Of a DNA stretch of 8,579 bases, positions 4,221-8,579 are shown piece after piece. A program made the translations under genes and the position numbers. This stretch comes from Alphaproteobacteria bacterium (GTDB lineage: Bacteria > Pseudomonadota > Alphaproteobacteria > JABSOH01 > JABAAW01). A model generated the notes under the pieces. The model ran no database searches. It saw nothing but the letters and a program-made list of their open reading frames with translations, and was not told where the DNA came from. The DNA is taken from contig JABAAD010000002.1 in the NCBI GenBank assembly GCA_014238935.1, positions 1 to 8,579 on the forward strand, in the 5' to 3' direction. Every line of letters begins with the position of its first letter. The first letter of the stretch is position 1.

Positions 4221-5982
4221 CGAGCATTTTGACGAGCGGACGGCATCCCGTCGATTTGCCGAGCTGCTTGACGAAGGCGCGGGCGAGGAGCGATTCGAAC
4301 GACGAGGGTTCCGTATCTTTTGTGGCGGTTTTTTTGACACCTTTGGAGGAAGAAACATTGCCTTTGCCTCTTCTTTCCAAACGTGCGTCGAGCGCATCGA
4401 GCGCGTCGACCAAGAGTTCTCGTCCCTTTTGTTCTAGCAAATCTTCGAGTTTCTTGTCGCCGAAGGAGAGGAAACGCACTTCGGAGATTTTTGCGTTTTT
4501 TTCGTCCAGCACGAGGAAGCAAGCGCACGCGCCCTCTTGCGCGAGGACCTTACGCTCCTTCAGGGTTGCATCGTCCCTCGACAGCCATCGCGGCGTGTCG
4601 TTGCTGCGCTCGAGGTATTGTTCCTCGGACGGCAGAACGGCGGCGAGTGCTTCGCACGCAATCCCTTTGGCAGTGCGTTTGAAACGCAAACCCTGCCCGT
4701 TGTGTACGACGCGTGTTTTCAGCCCGACCTTTTCCGCTCGACGCGCGTTCTCTTGCAAATGACGCGGCTCGCCGTGGATCGGCACGAACCACTGCGGACG
4801 CAATCTGCGATAGACGCGTTCCGCCTCCTCCCCCGTCGCGTGTCCCGAGACATGCAGCGCGGGCAGGGTGTTGTGGTCGACGATCTCGACCCCTTTTTTT
4901 GTCAACGCGTTCTTCACCTTGCCAACGGCAACCTCGTTGCCCGGGATCGTGCGACTGGAAAAAATGGCGACATCGCCGCGCGCCAGATTCGCGTTGCCGT
5001 GCGCCAATCGATGCATGAAGGATCCTATCTCGCCTTGCGACCCCGTCGCCAGCAACACCGATTGTTCTGCGGGCAGTTTTGCGTCCAAGGGCTCGTCGCT
5101 CAGTTCTTGCAAATAGCCGCAACTACGCGCGATCTCGGTCATGCGATGGAGCGCGCTGCCGGCAAGGGTGAGGCGTCGTCCGCAGGCTTTCGCAGCGCGC
5201 GCGATCGAAAGAATGCGCGCGATGTTCGAGGCAAAAAGCGTCACCGCGATTCGCCGATACGGCTTGCGAAACAAACTCTCGAAGGCGGGTTGGGTCGAAG
5301 CTTCGTCGCCCGAGGCGCCGTCAGAGAACATATTGGTCGAATCGCCCATCATGGCGAGAAAGGGCAGATCGGCTTTTCTAGCAAGGCTTTGTGCCGTGTC
5401 GAACAGATCTTCTGCCGCGGACTCTCCGATCACAGGGCTCGCATCCAACTTCCAGTCGCCGCTGTGCAAGACCACTCCGCACGAGGTCTCGATACACAAC
5501 CCGCAAGCGTCAGGCACAGAATGCGCAACAGGCACAGCCGTGATGTGAAAGGGCGGAACAGAGAAGCGCTCGCCAAGCGCGAAGGTGTGAAGCAAAAGCT
5601 TGGAGCGCGCAGGATCGAACGCGCTAAAGAACTCTCCCATGCGCTGCCATTTTTTCTGCAACAACCTTGCGGCAAACGGAGGAGCGAAGACAGGACAACG
5701 CAGCCGCTCGCCCCAAAGATAGGGGATCGCGCCCAAGTGATCCTCGTGCGCGTGCGTTACGATCAGCGCACGGATGTTGGAGGCGTTGCGATAGAGGAAG
5801 TCGGGGTTCGGCAAGATCGCCTCGATCCCGCCCTGAAGCTCTGCCGGCGGAAAGCCGATACCGCAGTCGACGACGATCCACGCACCGTCGTGTCCGTACA
5901 GGGTGAGGTTGCGCCCGACCTCGTTGCAACCGCTCAAGGGGACGAACAACACTTCCCCCTCGCGCGGCACAAGCTGCGTCAT
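4207..5982 (-). CDS. rnj: Ribonuclease J
   Basis: Zinc-dependent metallo-beta-lactamase/beta-CASP exo- and endoribonuclease for rRNA maturation and mRNA decay in the cytosol. Seen: 591 residues. An N-terminal LSGCNEVGRNLTLY block (16-29) stands in for the usual GGxxEIGxN. The metal-binding HAHEDH is at 77-82, with further ligands in VAHSVPD (His154) and HSGDWKLD (Asp176). GDSTN (213-217), ATGSQGE (312-318), FSSRTIPGNE (341-350), HVSGHATGEE (377-386) and PIHGEPRHL (401-409, His403) complete the catalytic and beta-CASP cores. Bacillus RNase J1 is 555 residues; here a Ser/Lys/Thr-rich linker (about 537-562) and a basic tail ending MLVRRR extend the C-terminus. Start: ATG 5982 overlaps the coaX stop as ATGA with no Shine-Dalgarno, so translation is probably coupled. 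The frame upstream of it belongs to the coaX antiphase and is not coding. Confidence 0.96.
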   Translation of the reverse strand: MTQLVPREGEVLFVPLSGCNEVGRNLTLYGHDGAWIVVDCGIGFPPAELQGGIEAILPNPDFLYRNASNIRALIVTHAHEDHLGAIPYLWGERLRCPVFAPPFAARLLQKKWQRMGEFFSAFDPARSKLLLHTFALGERFSVPPFHITAVPVAHSVPDACGLCIETSCGVVLHSGDWKLDASPVIGESAAEDLFDTAQSLARKADLPFLAMMGDSTNMFSDGASGDEASTQPAFESLFRKPYRRIAVTLFASNIARILSIARAAKACGRRLTLAGSALHRMTEIARSCGYLQELSDEPLDAKLPAEQSVLLATGSQGEIGSFMHRLAHGNANLARGDVAIFSSRTIPGNEVAVGKVKNALTKKGVEIVDHNTLPALHVSGHATGEEAERVYRRLRPQWFVPIHGEPRHLQENARRAEKVGLKTRVVHNGQGLRFKRTAKGIACEALAAVLPSEEQYLERSNDTPRWLSRDDATLKERKVLAQEGACACFLVLDEKNAKISEVRFLSFGDKKLEDLLEQKGRELLVDALDALDARLERRGKGNVSSSKGVKKTATKDTEPSSFESLLARAFVKQLGKSTGCRPLVKMLVRRR

Positions 5983-6770
5983 GCTGAGGCGGCGGGGGTG
6001 AGGCAAGAAGGCAGACGCATCAGCCCTTCGATCGTGAGATCCGCATCGATGTGGTGAAGATGAGGACAATCGGCTTGGAGCAAGGCGGCGAAACCTCCCG
6101 TTGCAATCGTCGCCACCGAAGCGGGGGTCTCCGAGAGCTTGCGGGTGAGGCGGGTGCACATACCCTCGACCAACGAGATCCATCCCCAGTACAATCCCGC
6201 CTGCATCGCCGAAACCGTGTCCTTGCCGAAAGGATCGGGATGAGAACGCAGATCGATCGCCGGAAGGCGCGCCGTGCGCGAGACAAGAGTGTCGCGCGAA
6301 AGCTCGATGCCGGGGGCAATCGCGCCGCCGATGTAACAAGCCTGCGCGTCGAGAAGATCGAAGGTCGTCGCCGTGCCGAAGTCGACGACGAGGGCGGGTG
6401 CACCATACTTTTCTTTCGCGGCGAAGGCATTGATCAGACGATCGACCCCGACCTCGTCGGGTTTTGCCACACTAGTAGCAAGAGGAATGTCTCTGCCCTG
6501 CACAAGCTCAGCTTCTCGCTTGAGAAAAAGTCGCCCCGTCTGCACAAGAGGCGCCGTCAACTGCGGCACGACGCTCGCCAAGACGATACGATCGATCGCA
6601 CGCGGAGACATCTCCACGAGCGCGAACATGCTTTGCAGCCACGCGGCATACTCTTCCGCCGTGCGCTCGATACGAGAAGAGAAACGCCACCGATGCTCGA
6701 TCCGTTTCCGCGAGGGATCGCAGACGGCAACGACTCCGTGCGTGTTGCCCACATCGACGGCAAGCAGCAT
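5979..6770 (-). CDS. coaX: Type III pantothenate kinase
   Basis: Phosphorylates pantothenate to 4'-phosphopantothenate, the first step of CoA synthesis; type III enzymes need a monovalent cation and are not feedback-inhibited by CoA. Seen: 263 residues, normal length. The ASKHA phosphate-binding DVGNT is at 6-10 (Asp6). VGVDRLIN (107-114) contains the catalytic Asp110. DFGTATTFD (130-138) carries the cation-site Asp130. GGAIAPGI (148-155) forms the pantothenate pocket, and ATGG (223-226) the second adenosine motif. Start: ATG 6770-6768 gives the canonical MLLAVDVGNT. It follows the birA stop by 3 bases, and the only Shine-Dalgarno (AAGGA) directly abuts the ATG with no spacer, so re-initiation after birA is likely. 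Its stop overlaps the rnj start. Confidence 0.97.
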   Translation of the reverse strand: MLLAVDVGNTHGVVAVCDPSRKRIEHRWRFSSRIERTAEEYAAWLQSMFALVEMSPRAIDRIVLASVVPQLTAPLVQTGRLFLKREAELVQGRDIPLATSVAKPDEVGVDRLINAFAAKEKYGAPALVVDFGTATTFDLLDAQACYIGGAIAPGIELSRDTLVSRTARLPAIDLRSHPDPFGKDTVSAMQAGLYWGWISLVEGMCTRLTRKLSETPASVATIATGGFAALLQADCPHLHHIDADLTIEGLMRLPSCLTPAASA

Positions 6771-6773
6771 TCC

Positions 6774-7505
6774 TTAAAAACGAGGACGCAAGGCGAAAAC
6801 ATCGCCGCTCGCGTAGCCCCGTCGAACGCCGTTGTCGTCTTCCAAAACAAGATGTCCCTCTTCGTCCATTCCCCGACAAATGCCTTCCACCCGTCGTTCT
6901 TCCGAAAGCGCGAGGCAAACCTTGCGTCCCAGTCCGTACATCTGTCTTTCGATACGGCGATAGAAGACGGCAAAACCCTCGTTTAGAAAAACCTGCCAGT
7001 TCACATCGAACTCCGCCATGAAACGTTGCAAAAGCCTGTCGGGCAGGATGTCGATGATTCCGCAAGCCGCCAAGCTGGTCGAAGGAAAGTCGCTGTCCGA
7101 AGGATGATACAAGACATTCACGCCGACCCCGATAATCAAAAAGGGTTGCCCCTCGTGGTACAGCGACTCGATAAGCAACCCCGAAACCTTGCGCCCGTCG
7201 ATCAGCACGTCGTTCGGCCACTTGAACTGAAATCGGCTCGGCTCGATGATCGAACCCAAAACGCGCGAAAGAATAACCGCGCTCAAAAGCGAATAACGCG
7301 CCCATGCCGATTCTTGAAGACGCGGAGTGATAATCAGCGAAAAATACAGATTGCCGAGCGGAGACTTCCAAGCATGGTCGCGCCGTCCGCGCCCTTGCGT
7401 CTGCTCGTCGGCAAGGATCGTGTCGGCGTGCGCTCCCTCGCCGCGCAAGATGCGCCGCCGCGCCTCAGCGTTTGTAGAATCTACACAAGACAAGTGGACA
7501 AACAT
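6774..7505 (-). CDS. birA: Biotin--[acetyl-CoA-carboxylase] ligase, monofunctional BirA
   Basis: Attaches biotin to the biotin carboxyl carrier lysine of acetyl-CoA carboxylase through biotinyl-5'-AMP, in the cytosol. Seen: 243 residues. Ser-Thr-Asn (10-12) and TQGRGRR (36-42, the biotin/AMP-binding loop) are followed by SPLGNLYFSL (48-57), KWPNDV (95-100), KVSGLLIE (106-113, active-site Lys106) and GVGVN (126-130). A C-terminal SH3-like domain carries RVEGICRGMDEEGHLVLE (205-222). There is no N-terminal winged-helix domain, so unlike E. coli BirA it should not repress biotin genes itself. Start: ATG 7505-7503 with GAGAAGGA at 7516-7509, 3 bases away. It lies 21 bases after nuoN and 3 bases before coaX, so probably co-transcribed with both. 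Confidence 0.96.
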   Translation of the reverse strand: MFVHLSCVDSTNAEARRRILRGEGAHADTILADEQTQGRGRRDHAWKSPLGNLYFSLIITPRLQESAWARYSLLSAVILSRVLGSIIEPSRFQFKWPNDVLIDGRKVSGLLIESLYHEGQPFLIIGVGVNVLYHPSDSDFPSTSLAACGIIDILPDRLLQRFMAEFDVNWQVFLNEGFAVFYRRIERQMYGLGRKVCLALSEERRVEGICRGMDEEGHLVLEDDNGVRRGYASGDVFALRPRF

Positions 7506-7515
7506 GAATCCTTCT

Positions 7516-7539
7516 CACAAAGCGAATCACAAAGCGAAC
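7516..7539. repeat. 12-bp tandem duplication across the nuoN stop codon
   Basis: Two plus-strand units, CACAAAGCGAAT (7516-7527) and CACAAAGCGAAC (7528-7539), differ only at the last base. On the minus strand this reads TTCGCTTTGTGA twice, apart from the base bordering the first unit, so the stop region of nuoN is duplicated and a second in-frame TGA follows 12 bases after the first (7517-7515). The downstream copy merges with the birA Shine-Dalgarno. Confidence 0.88.
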
Positions 7540-8579
7540 AGCACACGCACGGCGCGCTCGCTGTGTTGCAACAGCCACGACGGAAAGAGCGTTACTGCCA
7601 CGACCGCGAACGCCGAGGCGTAGAGGATCCATCGGTTGCTGCGTCCGTTCAAGGTGATAAGTTCTTGCGGCTCGTCGAAATACATGACCTTGACGATGCG
7701 GACATAGTAAAACGCGCTGACGACGCTTGCCGCGACGCCGCATAGCGCGAGCCACGCAAGATCGGAGCGCAGCGCGGCAAGGAAGATGTAAAGCTTGGCG
7801 AAGAAACCCGCGAACGGCGGCAGCCCTGCCATCGAAAACATCAACACCGAGAGCGCGAGCGCACCTTTCGGATCGTTGTGCGACAAGCCGCTCAAGTCGC
7901 CCAAACGTTCGCTGGGTTGTTCTGCGTTGCGTATGGCGAGTAGCACGGCGAAAAGTCCAAGGCTCATCACCATGTAGATGCACAAATAGAAAAGCACGGC
8001 GCGCATGCCCTCAGGCGTTGCCGTCGTGAAGCCGATCAGCAGAATGCCGACATGCGCAATCGCGCTGTAGGCGATGAAACGTTTGAGGTTGCTCTGCGGC
8101 AATGTCGCCAGCGCGCCCAAAAGCATCGAAGCAAGCGCGAGAATGGCGAGAATGGGTTTCCACGCCTCTTGCAGAGGTAGAAAGGCTTCCACGAGCAGAC
8201 GCATGAGCAACGCGAGCGCGGCTACCTTGGCGGCGGTCGCCAAAAAGGCGACCGTCGAGCTGGGCGCGCCTTCGTAGACATCGGGCATCCACATATGAAA
8301 GGGCACGGCAGAGATCTTGAAGGCGAGCGCAGAAAGAGTCAGAACCATGCCGACCTGTAGCATCAGAGAAGATTCTCCGTGTACGACGCTCGCCGCAGAA
8401 AAAATCGAGGCGAAATCGATCGCTCCAACGCTGCCGTAGAGCAGCGAACAGCCAAACAGCAGCAGCGCAGAGGAAAGCGCTCCCAGCATGAAGTACTTCA
8501 GTCCCGCCTCGCTGCTACGCAGATTGTCGCGCTGCAACGCGACGCAGATGTAGAGCGCAAGACTTTGCAATTCCAAACC
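7527..8579 (-). CDS. nuoN: NADH-quinone oxidoreductase subunit N, C-terminal 350 residues, cut by right window edge
   Basis: Antiporter-like membrane subunit of respiratory complex I, taking part in proton pumping driven by NADH:ubiquinone electron transfer. Seen: 350 codons open to the window edge; the full protein is usually about 480 residues, so roughly 130 N-terminal residues are missing. The fragment begins GLELQSLALY, with the conserved membrane glutamate at fragment residue 3. FKISAVPFHMWMPDVYEGAP (87-106) carries the conserved lysine (88) of transmembrane helix 7, and AAKVAAL contains the next (118). NLKRFIAYSAIAHVG (164-178) and GLPPFAGFFAKLY (252-264, Lys262) follow. Multiple hydrophobic helices run throughout. 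It is the last gene of the nuo operon and leads into birA by 21 bases. Confidence 0.97.
   Translation of the reverse strand, partial: GLELQSLALYICVALQRDNLRSSEAGLKYFMLGALSSALLLFGCSLLYGSVGAIDFASIFSAASVVHGESSLMLQVGMVLTLSALAFKISAVPFHMWMPDVYEGAPSSTVAFLATAAKVAALALLMRLLVEAFLPLQEAWKPILAILALASMLLGALATLPQSNLKRFIAYSAIAHVGILLIGFTTATPEGMRAVLFYLCIYMVMSLGLFAVLLAIRNAEQPSERLGDLSGLSHNDPKGALALSVLMFSMAGLPPFAGFFAKLYIFLAALRSDLAWLALCGVAASVVSAFYYVRIVKVMYFDEPQELITLNGRSNRWILYASAFAVVAVTLFPSWLLQHSERAVRVLFAL

Noticed and set aside
3164..4762. Plus-strand open frame of 532 codons across the FemAB-like gene and rnj 3' end
   Set aside because: Frame shadow of a GC-rich real gene; composition is Arg/Ser/Pro-rich and it crosses a gene junction with no family match.
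4537..6057. Long plus-strand open frame (506 codons) opposite rnj
   Set aside because: It is wholly antisense to RNase J, whose motifs are complete; the translated product is Arg-rich, low in family-like features, and has no Shine-Dalgarno.
5983..6339. Upstream extension of the rnj frame by 119 codons
   Set aside because: It overlaps coaX in another frame, is His/Arg/Ser-rich, and the family N-terminus matches the ATG at 5982 instead.

Overview
The window looks like a chromosomal housekeeping segment from an alphaproteobacterium. The clearest marker is the minus-strand run nuoN > birA > coaX > rnj (complex I subunit N, biotin protein ligase, type III pantothenate kinase, RNase J), a gene order I recall as typical of alphaproteobacteria. 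A COQ9-family gene, an S21-type rpsU, and waaA (Kdo transferase) agree with a Gram-negative, quinone-respiring alphaproteobacterium. I cannot name a genus. No phage, transposon, CRISPR or tRNA/rRNA signal was found.

Layout, left to right. (1) Minus strand, 1-792: the 5' part of waaA, cut by the left window edge, preceded by infA (IF-1), which starts with TTG. (2) Plus strand, 965-1168: rpsU, divergent from infA across a 172-base promoter region. (3) Minus strand, 1223-2926: nth (endonuclease III), then a 300-base gap with two hairpins, then a COQ9-family ubiquinone-biosynthesis gene. (4) Plus strand, 3024-4220: a FemAB-like/GNAT-fold acyltransferase homologue, divergent from COQ9 and overlapping the rnj 3' end by 14 bases tail to tail. 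(5) Minus strand, 4207-8579: the nuoN-birA-coaX-rnj cluster, tightly packed (21-base gap, 3-base gap, 4-base ATGA overlap), with nuoN cut by the right window edge.

How the genes work together: infA and rpsU serve translation initiation. waaA builds the LPS inner core. nuoN and COQ9 both serve the ubiquinone-linked respiratory chain. birA and coaX make cofactor-loaded enzymes or CoA and share a transcript with RNase J.

The most unusual signal is not a gene. Four 12-14-base tandem duplications lie in the small amount of non-coding sequence, each at or next to a gene boundary: the waaA start, the infA/rpsU intergenic region, the nth stop and the nuoN stop. At waaA the 13-base unit begins with ATG/GTG/ATG, placing an initiation-type codon in each of the three frames downstream of a single good Shine-Dalgarno. 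This could be a repeat-number switch for an essential LPS enzyme, or just a tolerated scar.
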